Shown here piece after piece: positions 1 to 10,689 of a DNA stretch of 64,000 nucleotides. The notes under the pieces are model-generated. The model saw nothing but the letters and a program-made list of their open reading frames with translations, was not told where the DNA came from and ran no database searches. This DNA is from Arion vulgaris (lineage: Eukaryota > Mollusca > Gastropoda > Stylommatophora > Arionidae), in contig CM036758.1 in assembly GCA_020796225.1 (NCBI GenBank), forward strand, positions 74,094,366 through 74,158,365, given 5' to 3'. Positions within the stretch are counted from its first letter, which is position 1, and every line of letters begins with the position of its first letter. The translations under genes and the position numbers were made by a program.

Positions 1-120
1 CATTTTGGTCTAAAATATATTGGTAACTGAATCGAGGTCATAGCACTCCGGGCAGACCCGTAGCTGTTCAGTTTCCCCCAACAGATGTTAAAGGATATGC
101 ATACTGATGTAAATAATATA
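1..120 (-). repeat. LINE-C 3' tail fragment
   Basis: This stretch matches the 3' end of the RNase H-bearing LINE seen again at 41370-41740, 53510-53610 and 27395-27475. The shared parts are the 'gcactccgggcagaccc' block and the 'atgcatactgatg' block. It is a short relic with no coding capacity. The element's 5' part is absent or lies outside the window. Confidence 0.6.
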
Positions 121-280
121 TACAATAATTCAGCAAAATGGAACTGCAAATAAGTATGGGAACATAATTTATGGATATATGTTTTGAATCTGGCAATGCA
201 ACAAACAGATGGTTGTCAAACAAAACATTTTACCCTTTTGTATTTATTGATATAATATATATATGACTACCTTGTACATA

Positions 281-565
281 AATACTTCTTCATCTTCAAA
301 CACATTACATCAACCACTTGTTAAACCGTTCTTTGTGATGTGTATGTCATTTGAGCCTAAGAGTGACTGTACTTTGTGCCAGTTATGTGTCTACAAATGT
401 GCCAGTTATGCATCTACAAGTAGGCCAGCACATCCAATTTCTGCAATGCTTTTATTTACAAGGGTAGCTTCCTAAGCCCCTACATCAGTTGCCTCTTACT
501 ACATGCCTTGTAGGTAGCATTGGTACTATTATTTGTTTCCCTTGTGGGCCACGGGAACCACACGA
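281..565 (+). repeat. Dispersed non-coding repeat R (TTC-headed)
   Basis: About 285 bp of a repeat family present at least six times here (also 720-870, 15905-16170, 38040-38300, 50985-51240 on the other strand, 56235-56490). Shared landmarks are 'ttgtgccagttatg', 'gtaggccagcacatcc', 'gggtagcttcc' and 'atgccttgtaggt'. Better copies begin with a (TTC)n run, so on the opposite strand the element ends in (GAA)n, like the tail of LINE-A at 42312. It has no conserved reading frame and is probably a non-autonomous retroelement. Confidence 0.6.
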
Positions 566-659
566 GCAGTATATGAATACATTAAATAGTAATTTACAAT
601 AATTGAAATGACTTTTTGGGAAAGTTATGCAAAGAACAGATGATACTGCTTGTAGATTG

Positions 660-870
660 ATCTATCTCTCTTTCTCTCTATCTCAAACATGCATATCCTT
701 AATCTATCTTTCTCTCTATCTCAAACATGCATATCCTTAATCTCCAATGCTTTTTATTTACTAGAGTAGCTTCCCCATGCCCCTACTTCAGTCGCATCTT
801 ATGACATGCCGTGTAGGTCGCAGTGGTACTATTCTTTGCTTGCCTTGTGGACCCAGCACAACACAGGCGC
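660..870 (+). repeat. Short direct duplication plus partial repeat R
   Basis: A CT-rich segment ending in 'caaacatgcatatcctt' occurs twice, about 39 bp apart (660-742). It runs straight into the 3' half of the dispersed repeat R, where 'agtagcttccccatg' and 'atgccgtgtaggtcgc' are recognisable. No gene is seen. Confidence 0.5.
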
Positions 871-1103
871 ATCAATGGTTGAACGCAATGGATTTTTAGA
901 AACATGTTTCTTGCCATGATGGTGCACTCCGACATGCTGCAGTCTATCCACCACTTCATGTTCTCCATTATCTTTATCTTTCCTTTACCAACTTGTTCTC
1001 AACTGTCCCTTACAGTATGGTCCTCAACATCTTAAATTTCTTCAGGTATTCTCTTTCTGCCACAAGTTGATGCAACACCTCTTTACTACTTACTCCTTCC
1101 ATG

Positions 1104-1785
1104 ATATTCAACATAGAAATTACAGAACATTACCTCCAGATATTCAACACAAAAATTATAGAACAATACCGCCAGATATTCAATACACAGAATATAGAAC
1201 AATACCACCAGATATTCAATACACAAATTACAGAACAATACCACCAGATATTCAATACACAAATTACAGAACAATACCGCCAGATATTCAATACACAAAT
1301 TACAGAACAATACCTTCAGATATTCAATATACAAATTACAGAACAATACCACCAGATATTCAATACACAAATTACAGAACAATACCACCAGATATTCAAT
1401 ACACAAATTACAGAACACACGCAGATAATCAATACACAAATTACAGAACAATACCTTCAGATATTCAATATACAAATTACAGAACACCGCCAGATATTCA
1501 ATACACAAATTATAGAACAATACCTGCCAGATATTCAATACACAAATTATAGAACAAAACGCCAGATATTCAATACACAAATTATAGAACAATACCTTCA
1601 GATATTCAATACACAAATTACAGAACAATACCACCAGATATTCAATACACAAATTATAGAACAATACCTTCAGATATTCAATACACAAATTACAGAACAA
1701 TACCACCAGATATTCAATACACAAATTATAGAACAATACCTTCAGATATTCGATACACAAATTATAGAACAATACCTCCAGAGTC
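1104..1785. repeat. 36-bp minisatellite, about 19 copies
   Basis: Tandem units of 36 bp built around 'agatattcaatacacaaat' and 'tacagaacaatacc'. Because the unit is a multiple of three, all frames stay open for long stretches. The apparent peptides (repeating DIQYTNYRTIPP on plus, NLCIEYL on minus) are by-products of the repeat, not evidence of a gene. Units differ by a few substitutions, and some have indels near 1415-1500. Confidence 0.95.
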
Positions 1786-1949
1786 TTAGCGTAAATTTAG
1801 AGCCACACAAAATGAAATAGAGTACACTACTATTTATTAATTTTTCTTGTGACATAAATGTGCCTGTTATTGAAATTATAAAAATTTACAAACAGTTAGC
1901 TGCATGCCTTTGTTGCATATTCCTCTCCGTACTTCATGGAGCATAGGAT

Positions 1950-2115
1950 CTCAACAGTTGTTGATCATTTTTCCCAGTCTCTGGCTATTTACAAATCAGC
2001 AACTAAGACAAGTGAAAGACTTCACATATTTAAGATGTGTGGTATCAGAAGATGGAAGAATCAATACCAAAATATAAAAGATTTGCAGCAAAGCAAATCA
2101 TCAGTTAAATGACGC
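1950..2115 (+). pseudogene. LINE reverse transcriptase fragment
   Basis: Around 1995-2110 the plus strand reads QLRQVKDFTYL, then VVSEDGRINT. This matches the thumb-proximal 'F-x-YLG-x-x-x-S-x-DG' segment of LINE reverse transcriptases. Stops follow almost at once. It is a short dead relic. Confidence 0.6.
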
Positions 2116-2399
2116 TGGAATTTAGTTGCATATTTTTACACACACAAATTTTTTTTAACAATATGATCTTCCTCCCAACTATCGCTACCAGCGCAAAATT
2201 AGACGCTACCAGCGCCAAAATTAGACACTAACAGCAAATGAAGAAAAGAAAATTACAACAACCGAGATGAATTTCCTAAGGAAAATACTTTGGAGTAACA
2301 AGGAGAGATAAGATGAAAATTACGATCGCGAGAGAGAGAGATAAGATAAAAATGAAGATTATTAGAATCATGATACTGATGTAATACTAAAATAGCGAA

Positions 2400-2610
2400 A
2401 CACGTACAAACAAAGTACTATAGTTTTACAAAATACAGAAACAGTGACAATAAACAGCAACGTTTCGACCAACAAGGCCTTTATCAAGCAAACGAACAAA
2501 CAGGAGTGACAAATTAAAATGAAACACAAATGGACGACCAAATACCAACGTATCTAAGGAAAATCTGGAATAAAAACGAATAACGAAATAAATGTAACAC
2601 AAAAACACAC
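2400..2610 (-). repeat. Penelope-like element relic with hammerhead-like core
   Basis: On the minus strand there is a block 'cttgataaaggcc', a short loop, then 'ggtcgaaacg' (2463-2488), followed by a T-rich tail containing 'gtattttgtaaaac'. The arrangement recurs at 14690-14830, 32240-32340, 57020-57115 and 59060-59215. Penelope-like retroelements carry hammerhead ribozyme motifs of the form CTGATGA, stem, GAAA. Here the first box is altered (TTGATAAA), so activity is doubtful. Confidence 0.4.
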
Positions 2611-2671
2611 ATAAAAACTAGAAATAGAACGGAAAAGAAACAATGAAACATCTAGTAAATATATAACTTGA

Positions 2672-2815
2672 ATACATGCAACATATACCCATATAGATTA
2701 CAAAGCATGGGAAGTGAAAGTACTAAGAAGCATAAGAATGTAATACATGCAACATATACCCATATAGATTACAAAGCATGGGAAGAGAAAGTACTAAGAA
2801 GCATAAGAATGTAAT
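2672..2815. repeat. 71-bp tandem duplication
   Basis: Two near-identical copies of a 71-bp segment beginning 'atacatgcaacatataccc', differing by a single base in 'gggaagtgaaag' versus 'gggaagagaaag'. The very low divergence indicates a recent event. Confidence 0.9.
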
Positions 2816-3011
2816 ACGTTGAGCCGCGATGTAATACTAGATCATTTTTATAAAAGCAAATCAAATTGTTCACTCATAGAACATGACTGTCACTCAACAT
2901 TACCCCACAACCAATACAACTATTCAGATACAATATTTTCAGTGTCACAGGCCACCTACACAAACAATTGTCAGAAATATCAAAAGCAGCAGGAACCTTC
3001 ATATTCTAGGG

Positions 3012-3390
3012 CAGAGTTTCCCAAACTGGGGTCAGCGGATCCCGGGGTCCGCAGGGTACTCACAGGGGTTCCTCAAGCACGTGAAGAAATATTACGATAT
3101 TTGATATTTCAAACAGAAAAATAAATTTTAAAAACATGTATAAAAACAGTGGTAAACTAGTTCCGCTGTGAAACAAAGGAATCAGACCAGACTGGAGTCT
3201 AAATGTCTGACAGGATAAAATGAAAGATCATTTACAGTTTCCCGCTGTCTGAGCCAGCTTGACTGTTGGTGTGGTGTAATAATAACTCCATCGCTAGGAG
3301 ATTTTCATATATAGAAACTTTTGGGGTGTCCGAAGCAGCAAAATGTATTTAAAAGGGGGTCCGCAGTAATGCAAAATTTGAGAACTGCTG
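3012..3390. mobile_element. hAT-type MITE, 379 bp, with exact 8-bp target duplication
   Basis: The element starts 'cagagtttcccaaact' and ends with the complement of 'cagcagttctcaaattt', giving imperfect terminal inverted repeats. It is flanked on both sides by TTCTAGGG (3004-3011 and 3391-3398). An 8-bp duplication with CAG-start ends is the hAT superfamily signature. No transposase is inside. A truncated relative lies at 50753-50985. Confidence 0.85.
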
Positions 3391-3739
3391 TTCTAGGGCA
3401 CTTGCCAAATGGTTTTACATACCCTGATGCTGAAAGACATATGTAGTCTAGACATAAAATGGAGTAGAGAACCGATAGAAAGAAAGGATGCTCCATTTTG
3501 TTAGTCTGCTTTCAGATATATTAAATATATTATTATATTATATGCTAATGACTTTGAAAACGGTCTCAATATACTTGAGGCTCCCAGCATTGCTGTAGAG
3601 TTCTTTTTATACCATGTATATGTAAGTTTGTTTCGGAGAACATTTAAATTATCAAATTTTCATTGGCAACACATTAATCACAATATAATATGTAGAAACA
3701 TACACAATATTGCTTTCTTCTTGTTCAGCGATCTCTGGT

Positions 3740-4010
3740 CATGCGCTTAATTTACTGTGGACCACAAACTGAGCAGTCTGCTTCAGGTCTATCAGGTTTC
3801 TCCAAAGCTTAGATGTTAGGTCGACTGGGTGTGGCCACATGTTTCTTCTCAGCTCACACAGGAGAGGACAGTCTTGCAGGACATGCTCCAGTGTCTGTTC
3901 CGCCTACCGATACTAGCAGAGAGCTGTTTGAGATATTCCTAGTCTATATACGTGTTTGTTAAATCTGCAGTGTCAGGTATGTACTCTAAATATAATGACC
4001 TGATGTAATG
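3740..4010 (-). pseudogene. LINE-D type C-terminal relic
   Basis: The minus strand in broken frames reads fragments such as the EHVLQDCPLL-like segment and 'CELRRNMWPH'. They resemble the Cys/His segment after the RNase H domain of I/R1-like LINEs (compare EHILQNCPQYADLR at 17440-17480). Stops and frameshifts interrupt it. It lies about 200 bp beyond the distal terminal exon of the transporter gene. Confidence 0.5.
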
Positions 4011-4114
4011 GCTTTCAAATGTATACAATAGCAACATGAAGGAAAGTAAGTTTGACATACAATATTTGTGCAATGAACTGACATGAAAAAATGTATTCAA
4101 TCATTTCATACTTA

Positions 4115-4120
4115 TTTATT
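4115..4120 (-). promoter_or_regulatory. Candidate poly(A) signal for distal terminal exon
   Basis: AATAAA on the minus strand, about 95 nt past the stop codon of the distal exon. The hexamer is exact and well placed, but it is a common motif in AT-rich DNA and no transcript end is visible. Confidence 0.35.
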
Positions 4121-4212
4121 AATTGTGTTTACACTTCTAGATTTCTGTACTACATCTTACCTACAAAAGGTACATATTTTCTTTTCTTTTATGGGTGGGG
4201 GTGGGGGCAAAA

Positions 4213-4514
4213 TTATAAAATTATACTACCTACATTTTGGTTCTCAAAGCCTGGCATTGTATGACTTTTCAGAATTTTCATATCTTTGTGAACACTTTCA
4301 TGTTTTTCATTGCTGTTGAATTCTCCTCCAGGATTGTCAATGCCATCATATTCACTTTGGGGAGAATCACTGTGTTCTACACCTCCATACGTGTCGTATT
4401 TGCTGACATTAACTCTGCCAGGGTAAAAGCTTTCAACAGATTCCAACACACGAGGTCGTGTTTTAAGTTCTTCACTGCTGTGTGACATTCCATACCCAAA
4501 GTAGATAACAGCTC
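4213..4514 (-). CDS. SLC7A: CAT exon 13a: distal alternative terminal exon
   Basis: Residues 562-661 of the long isoform. After acceptor TTTTGTAG (4515-4522 complement) the frame reads GAVIYFGYGMSHSSEEL, the end of the last membrane helix of CAT transporters, where vertebrate homologues carry a similar YFxYGIRHS motif. It continues as a roughly 85-residue cytosolic tail rich in Ser, Glu and Asp and ends at TAA (4213-4215). The phase (2 nt completing a Gly codon) matches exon 12. The tail is longer and more acidic than that of exon 13b, suggesting a different trafficking or regulatory role (inference). Confidence 0.9.
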
Positions 4515-5270
4515 CTACAAAACAGGAAGTTTTAAATTTGATAATGCTGGGGAGAATGATTTGATGAGAAAAAAACATGGGAAGCTTATTCTGGGTATAG
4601 TAAAAACTACATACAACGTTACAGTTAAAAGTTCAAAGATCATGCAAAGTTGAAATGAATGAGACTGACCGTGAATCTAGTTCACAGAAGCAATAAAATT
4701 ACATCATTTATATATATATGAAATTGTCCTAAAATTTTAATGAGTGGCAGATGCGAATCACCATTTCTCTTCATTTTTGCACCAATAGGCACATGAGTTG
4801 TTCATGACAATATTGAAACAAGATACTATTCTCCAAAAATGGAAGCAGGGACACCTATTTAAATTATTCCTCAAAAATGGAAGGAGGACATCTATAATAC
4901 TGCCAAAATGACAAAATCCTGCTGAATGCAAGAACTGGAGAGGTATAACACTCTTAGCAAGAGCAGGAAAAGTTATGACAAGAACAATATAAATCCTATG
5001 ATGAAAGCATGGGACGGATTAGCACAATGAGGAGGGCTTTTGCTTCTTTTAAATGAGCATGTAAAGGGGGTGGGGGTAAGGCTGTGGATTTATTTCCCTC
5101 ACTCAGCGTTGACACTGATACAAAAGATGATAATGTCTTGTTAAGTAAAAACAACAATGATATGCAAAGAAAAACAAAACAAACAACGTAACCATAGCGC
5201 CAAAAGTTGATCTGCAGATAAGACAAATATAATGAAGAAGCCTATGACAAGTAATACATATATCACACAG
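4515..5270. other. Intronic stretch with nothing recognised
   Basis: AT-rich DNA upstream (in transcript terms) of the distal terminal exon. It has no tandem repeat, no tRNA-like box and no coding match that I can support. A short polymorphic-looking pair 'ctccaaaaatggaag' and 'ctcaaaaatggaagg' near 4832-4885 is the only internal similarity. Confidence 0.5.
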
Positions 5271-5274
5271 GAAT

Positions 5275-6190
5275 CCAACATAATAAAACTAACAGACCAG
5301 TTCACTTATTTGGGTATCAATTTTGACTAACGGGAGATACACAAAAAATAATATTATGCTACAAACTGTCAAAAAAAACATCAGCATTTAAAAGCCTAAG
5401 CAGAATATGGAACTCAAGTTATATAAATTTAAAGCTAAATTATGAACTTTCAATTCCAAATTTGTATCAGTCCTAATGTATACCAGTGAGAGTTGGAAGA
5501 TAAATAAAAATACAGAATGTAAGATGAACACATTTTTTTTTCCCGATCCAGAAGCACTTGAGCTTTCAGCTCTTCGGCTCGGTGCCATGGATATCGTAAC
5601 CATTCGGTTCGGTGCCACGAACACCGTTAATCTGGGGAAACTGTGGCTTTTCTGCCAGCCCGCGGAATAGAACCTGCACTCACAGAGGGGTAGTCACCTG
5701 CAGTCCAACACACTACGAACACGCTGGGCAGGCGGGCGATGAACACATTTAAAAACATATGTCTGGGAAAACAACACAAAATGGGACAACTTCAAGAGAG
5801 GTGATTAAATCTGAGCAATGTCCGGTCAACTACTAGTAACAACTATTGAAAAAATAGAAGATAAGAAATGATTTGTTGGGCATACTCTGAAAAAAATTAT
5901 CAAAGAACCACAAGACCGTGCTTGAATTATATAGCGAAACAGAGAATGAAGTGGTTTGGCCACTTAGTAAGAATGCGAACAGACCAAACTGCCTATGAAG
6001 CTTTCCAGAACAGAATATCAGGAAGGGAGGTGAGAGGAAGACTGAAGAAAAGGTGGATAGAAAACGTAGTTGAATTCTGCCAGGGGACTAAGAAAACCAT
6101 CACACAAGTCACCAGAGAAGCGCAAGACAAATACATAAAACCATGATACTTGGTTAACAACCCGGTAAAAGTGTGCTGACAAAAGAAGAA
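5275..6190 (+). pseudogene. LINE-A relic split by a SINE
   Basis: The plus strand shows decayed reverse transcriptase C-terminal sequence: LTDQFTYLGINFD near 5285, then YTSESWKINKN near 5480. A SINE2 interrupts it at 5536-5737, and it resumes with LNYIAKQRMKWFGHLVRM (5925-5975) and a GRLKKRW block. The end 'gctgacaaaagaagaag' matches the GAA tail of the copy at 41955-42312. LINE-A is RTE-like by its KWFGH...GRPRKRW tail. Several stops are present. Confidence 0.75.
5536..5737 (-). mobile_element. SINE2 (tRNA-derived) with 13-bp target duplication
   Basis: Minus-strand SINE, read 5' to 3' from 5737: a 'gcccagcgtgttcgtag' head with an A-box-like segment, the B-box-like 'ggttctattcc', a body with 'ggcaccgaaccgaa' and 'ggcaccgagccgaa', and an A-run at the 3' end. 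It is flanked by GATGAACACATTT at 5523-5535 and 5738-5750, an exact 13-bp target-site duplication inside a LINE-A relic. Related copies are at 27495, 32839 and 57144. Confidence 0.9.
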
Positions 6191-6212
6191 GTAAAAATCC
6201 TAAGGAAACTAA

Positions 6213-6431
6213 CCCTTTAGCTGCTAAGGACGTATATATACGTTTTTCCCATTCACTGCTAAAGAAGCATTAACACGTCTGTTATTATCTCTCCTCTGTG
6301 GGCTAAAGACATGTTAACACGTTATACATTGCTACTGTCGCTGCTATAGGCGTACATTCACGTTTGTGACCTATAAACAAAGAGTAGCTATTTTTAGCTC
6401 AGCCTTCAGAAAATATGTAGCAGCGAAAGAG
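6213..6431. mobile_element. piggyBac-like MITE, 219 bp
   Basis: Ends are 'ccctttagctgct' and the complement of 'ctctttcgctgct', forming imperfect inverted repeats. Both sides carry CTAA (6209-6212, 6432-6435), a variant of the TTAA target of piggyBac elements. Internal short palindromes around 'acgtatatatacgt' add to the hairpin potential. There is no coding sequence. Assignment rests on the termini and flanks only. Confidence 0.6.
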
Positions 6432-6435
6432 CTAA

Positions 6436-7095
6436 TTTGCTTCCAAACTTGTCTGCCACAGAGTTTGAACTAGGTAGGCTTGCATTATGATTGAGCCCAC
6501 TACCGCTTAAGCAACAGACATTCACTATATATAAGAAACAAAATAATGTAGAAAATAAAATTAAAGCTTTGATAATATAAGGATGAATTAAAAGCGTATA
6601 TATACAAATTCAAAGAAATTAGATGGTTTAAGTGGCAGAGTATATACATGCAGAACATTGAAAATATATATTGAAGATAAAATTTACAGATAACAATTCA
6701 TGCAGAAAAATATGCAACAGAATATACGAAGCTGACATCAAAATATTTAAAGTTAAGAATCATGAATGTTCAAAACACTATAGATATATACATGATATTG
6801 TAGTGTGTATATTTAAATGAACATTATGTATATAATTAATTAAATCTTGTAACTAACTCAACCAAGGAGGAAAATGTTTTTATCATAGTCTCCAATAACA
6901 TATGGGCCGGCAGGCTCAGGTAAAAATTATAGGAAATTAGACCACAACTGTCTGGGGCAACTTTTTTTATCATCGATCATAATAAACTACTAATAGCCTT
7001 TCAATAAATAATCTCAAAGATGCGTATCCACAAAAATTGTGTTTTTAGAACGTGACTAGATATAAAATAATATGGAAGGTACAGGAAAATAATGC
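6436..7095. other. AT-rich intronic stretch
   Basis: No open frame, array or tRNA-like sequence is recognisable. The sequence is strongly AT-rich and probably a mixture of old transposon decay and intron. Confidence 0.45.
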
Positions 7096-7329
7096 TATAG
7101 ATGAAACCACAAGAATAATTTGTTTATACTGATGACATAGAAGTGGTAGGAGACATTGAACAAGAAACTGTGAGAATACTCAAACACTTAATGGAATGAG
7201 TAAAAATGAGGAACTAAATATCAATCAAGACAAGACAGAATATTTGATAATAACAAGAGGAAAATAAAAGGAAACTGAGTATATACTAGTTGATAGTGTG
7301 AAAATCAAAAGAGTATTGATAGATTGATA

Positions 7330-7425
7330 GAACCATTATCATTGCACTTCGGTGAGTAACTCTATGTGCTACGATCTTTTTCTTACACAGGAAGATCTCA
7401 GTTGCAGTGTGCACAAAAAACAATG
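7330..7425 (-). repeat. SINE4 3' fragment
   Basis: Contains 'gcacttcggtgagtaac' and 'cttacacaggaagatctca', landmarks of the SINE4 3' half seen in full at 25783-26215. It sits inside the LINE-B relic. Confidence 0.65.
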
Positions 7426-7648
7426 AAAAGATAACGTTGAAGTAGATTTGAAAATACTAGAAGTCAACAATTGGGAAGAGCAGGCTAAGAACAGAGATGA
7501 ATGGAGGAGAGTGATATCTGCAGCAATGAATCTCATAGACAAAAAAGCTGAAGGAGAAGAAAAAGATATAATTAAGCATAAGAATAAGGCAATTATCATT
7601 TTTATTGCATGTAATGTGAGATCAGTGCTATTGTATGGATCAGATACA

Positions 7649-7862
7649 TGGACAAGAACCAAGACGGACAAGAACCAAGACGGACAAGAACCAAGACGGA
7701 CAAGAACCAAGACGGACAAGAACCAAGACGGACAAGAACCAAGATGGACAAGAACCAAGACGGACAAGAACCAAGATGGACAAGAACCAAGACGGACAAG
7801 AACCAAGACGGATAAGAACCAAGACGGACAAGAACCAAGACGGACAAGAACCAAGACGGACA
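7649..7862. repeat. 16-bp minisatellite, about 13 copies
   Basis: Tandem 'ggacaagaaccaagac' units with rare C/T changes, inside the LINE-B coding relic directly after the SDTW codons. Since 16 is not a multiple of three, all three frames are cycled. The open frames on both strands here are artefacts of the array. Confidence 0.95.
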
Positions 7863-8029
7863 GTCATATGGTAGGGTACGAGGAAAGATGTCTCAGAAGA
7901 ATTATGTGAATTCACGGGGACCAAAAAATACCAAATACTGAGATCACCTGGCGCGCAGGCATCAACAATATCAATGAGAAAATAAAATGTAGAAGATGGA
8001 AGTGGTTGAGACATACATTAGATTAGATT

Positions 8030-8335
8030 AGTCGTCGGATCACCATCACTGCACGTCGAACAAATTAGTCCATAAGTGCTCCGATCTCTCCTCAGTATGT
8101 CCATCAGCGTGTGGCGACTAACGACACCGGTTCTTTGTTGGTTTACAATTCTTCTTTGTCTGCCAGCATAGCGTTCTTGTCGAGCTACACCACACTTAAC
8201 TTTGAGTTCTTGCAGTCTGGTTAGTGTTGTGGATTCACCGCTATTACGTGAATCATGTACACGCCCTCTCTCCCTTAAGGAATTTATAATATCAGCCTGG
8301 TCCATTAAGAATGCAGAAGACCAGACACCCATGTA
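8030..8335 (-). pseudogene. LINE-C C-terminal relic inside LINE-B
   Basis: The minus strand reads FLMDQADIINSLRERG, then TLTRLQELKVKCG and RDRSTYGLICSTC. This is the C-terminal tail of the RNase H-bearing LINE-C (compare 36371-36556, which includes the RNase H end). The 3' tail is a short tandem of 'taatc' type, as in I-clade elements. It splits the LINE-B relic, so it inserted later. Confidence 0.7.
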
Positions 8336-8519
8336 TTGCTTTGAAATAGAATCTGGGAGGCAAGAGAGGTAGGGGGCAAATTAGAAAGACATGGAGACGA
8401 ATTGTAGACAGAGAAAGAGAAGATACGGGAGAGACCTGGAATGAACTAAGCTGGCTTGCTCAAGATAGATCTGGTTGGAAGAAATTTGCTGATGCTTTAT
8501 GTTTCAAGGGTAGTTAGGA

Positions 8520-9335
8520 GAAGAAGAAAGAAGAGAATGAGAAATTGAGATAAAAAAATAAACATATCTACAACCAACAAAGGCAATGGGTGAGGAGGCA
8601 GTGGACAACACAGAAAGAAATATCAGAACATTCTTATATTCTAGCTTCATGGCAAGGAAAAGTGTCAACATCCGAACTGGTTGTCAATACTCAGAACAAA
8701 TGTTAATGGAGATCTATGATTACTCCATAATAATGATGATGATGATTATAATAATGTGTACTGAAAAACCAGAACTATGTTTATTTTCTAATAAAATTCA
8801 CTAGCAGTATTTCTAGAATAAAAAGTTACAAATAAGTTTTCAATAAAGGCAAAATCTGACTAGGATTTTAAAGTTAATAATATGTTATTCTATATAGCAA
8901 TACATCTGTTTTTATTCTGTGATGTTCACTGGTGAATACGGTTTTTAGTCCATTTTTTTCTTTCACTAGCAGCGCATTATTGATGATGTGGTCACTTCCA
9001 AGTGTTTCCATGGTATCCAGTGGAGGTTAGGTCGGCCTGAGAGCCATTGCAGTGTTAAACAATTCTACTCCAATTGAGAAAACGTATCCTGGGATCATGT
9101 GCATACACAGAAAGTGTACTAATTACTAAGTTGTCACGACTACACAGTTATTCTATTCTACATACAATGACAATCAGTCATGAGGTTGAGCATAGCTTGG
9201 TAGCAGTCAGCTTTATTTGCACAAAATAGATGGTGTTCATATTTCTCCAAACTTGACTCTTCAATCACCAAACAGAAAATCTCTACCCAGATTTTTCTAG
9301 TTGGTGATCTTTAAATCATTTCTTTTCTTCTCTTG
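8520..9335. other. Intronic stretch with nothing recognised
   Basis: After the GAA-rich LINE-B end the sequence is AT-rich and carries no supported gene or array. 'gcctgagagccattgcag' near 9035-9050 resembles the reverse of a block in the 10690-10915 repeat, so old repeat DNA is likely. Confidence 0.4.
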
Positions 9336-9339
9336 ACAT

Positions 9340-10270
9340 GTTGTCTATATTTTTAATATTGATTTTATAAATTTCCCCGTCTTTTGTAGCTCACACAGAA
9401 GTCTGTGCATATTTCTTTCCAGAGTTTGTTCACTAGGTTGGTGAATCTACCTCAGTATATCATATTCATGGCAGTCTTGAAGTATGTGCTCTGCAGCTTA
9501 AGGTGCGTTTTCACATGTGATGCTCGTCCATCACGGTGATGATGACCACACAAATTTTCATCCAAGGGAATATAGTTGCGCTATGTTTGTCTGTGTGTGC
9601 GTAGATGACTAGTGAGCCCGATACAGGCTTGAAATGTTCGTGTACAGTGTGGGCAAGGTATACTTGCACTTGTGGGAAATTTTACTGCCTTTCTGTTTTG
9701 ATGTCTTTGCTCCATCCGTGCTGTTCTATCTGCCTCGCAGGCCGAGGAACCGTGTCGAAGAAGTGTGTGCCAGGCTGATCTGTCTTGAGCATCATTCTCC
9801 CAGTTGTTGACATCTATGCCAAAGATTTCATCGAGTTCTTGAGTGTATCTTTGAATCGCTTTTCTGGCCCCCCTGTGAGCGTTTACCACTTTGCAGCTCA
9901 CCATAAAGAGTCGTTTGGGTATTCTGCAATCTGGCATTCGAGCCACATGTCCATTCGTTTTCACATGTAAACATGACTGAATAGTCAATCTTGAGTTTTG
10001 TATACTTGTGGCTGCGGAGTCGATTGTGTCCTATTCTGAAGAGCAAAATTATGAATTGTTTTAACCTTTTCTTTTGGTAGTCTCTTGCGTTTGTATTTGT
10101 GGCTGTTTGATTTAATCATTCTTGTCTTTTGGTAAAAGGTAATTTGTACATCTAGTTGCTCTCCTGTAGCACCTTCATTGACCAGTTGGTCAGCTGTCTC
10201 ATTTCCTGTTATTCCACAGTGAGACGATATCCACTGCAGTGCAAACTTGCACCTAATTGGGTATAAATTT
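9340..10270 (-). pseudogene. LINE-D relic (RNase H end) split by LINE-E
   Basis: The minus strand first shows an RNase H C-terminus, with W-I-S-S-H-C then GNETADQLVNEGA (10165-10245). The GHNRLRSHKYTKLKI segment follows (9985-10035), then after a gap AEHILQDCHEYDILR (9440-9490). The order matches the LINE-D at 17320-18420. The missing middle is occupied by a LINE-E tail (9540-9985), so this is a nested insertion. Frames are broken. Confidence 0.7.
9540..9985 (-). pseudogene. LINE-E C-terminus with C2H2 finger, nested
   Basis: A 135-codon frame (9988-9581) shows NGHVARMPDCRIPKRL, a GIDVNNWENDAQDRSAW segment, and a final C2H2 zinc finger CPHCTRTFQACIGLTSHLRTH. This layout (GHV-x-RM, R-x-x-W, terminal Cys2His2) is the C-terminus of a widespread RTE-like LINE. 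It is one of the least decayed LINE pieces in the window, but it is 5'-truncated and lacks the enzyme domains. Relatives are at 34260-34690 and 47790-48010. Confidence 0.75.
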
Positions 10271-10289
10271 GAATCATTGTAGGATAAAA

Positions 10290-10541
10290 AAGGGTTTTAA
10301 AGCCGAAGGATTGACTTCATTGCACCGGGTTTTACCCCATATGGCTCGGTCCCTCTCCGCAGAAATGGCACGCCACCTGCCGAGAGCATTGCACAAAGCA
10401 CGAACTCCATAGCTCCAGCAACAATCCTAGGGGTCTCTGGAAAAAACTGCACTCATGAACAGAAGGCAGCGGTCCGGATTCGAACCTATGACCTTCGACT
10501 CACAAGGCAAAGGGCTTAACCACTCAGCCACAGAGACCCCC
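10290..10541 (-). mobile_element. SINE1 (tRNA-derived)
   Basis: Read from 10541 on the minus strand: 'gtctctgtggctgagtggtt' (A-box region), then 'ataggttcgaatccgga' (B box), a body with 'gcaatgctctcggcaggtgg' and 'ccatttctgcggagagg', and an end at 'ggctttaaaacccttttt'. Other copies are at 52385-52590 (+) and 60990-61184 (-), with a 3' scrap at 30381-30432. The conserved body after the tRNA part may be a family-specific core domain. Confidence 0.85.
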
Positions 10542-10689
10542 AATCTCTTTCAGTTAACTGTAGCTAAAAAAGACTGAGTGCATATGGGGATGTTCGGAGT
10601 GCAAAACTTATGTCCAGTTTCAAAATACTTAAAATATTAACTTGAATCAACTAATGGTATCCCCTTTAGGCAGTAGCAAAGTTGTTAGC

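Larger units (their letters stand above)
7100..8515 (+). pseudogene. LINE-B relic, interrupted twice
   Basis: RTE-like LINE in pieces. The plus strand shows the reverse transcriptase active-site box as YTDDIEVVG (7117-7143), then LNINQDKTEYLII (7212-7250), VRSVLLYGSDTW (7615-7650), a 16-bp minisatellite (7649-7862), ERCLRRIM and IKCRRWKWLRH (to 8015). A LINE-C fragment is then inserted at 8030-8335, and the last coding tail W-N-E-L-S-W-L-A-Q-D-R-S follows near 8430-8475 before a GAA-rich end. Frameshifts and stops abound, so it is not functional. Confidence 0.75.

Noticed and set aside
1067..1820. Possible repeat protein DIQYTNYRTIPP
   Set aside because: 36-bp minisatellite read in frame. 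Other frames on both strands are equally open.
9581..9988. A zinc-finger host gene
   Set aside because: The single C2H2 finger follows GHVARM and W-E-x-x-A-x-D-R motifs typical of a LINE C-terminus, and related copies occur twice more.
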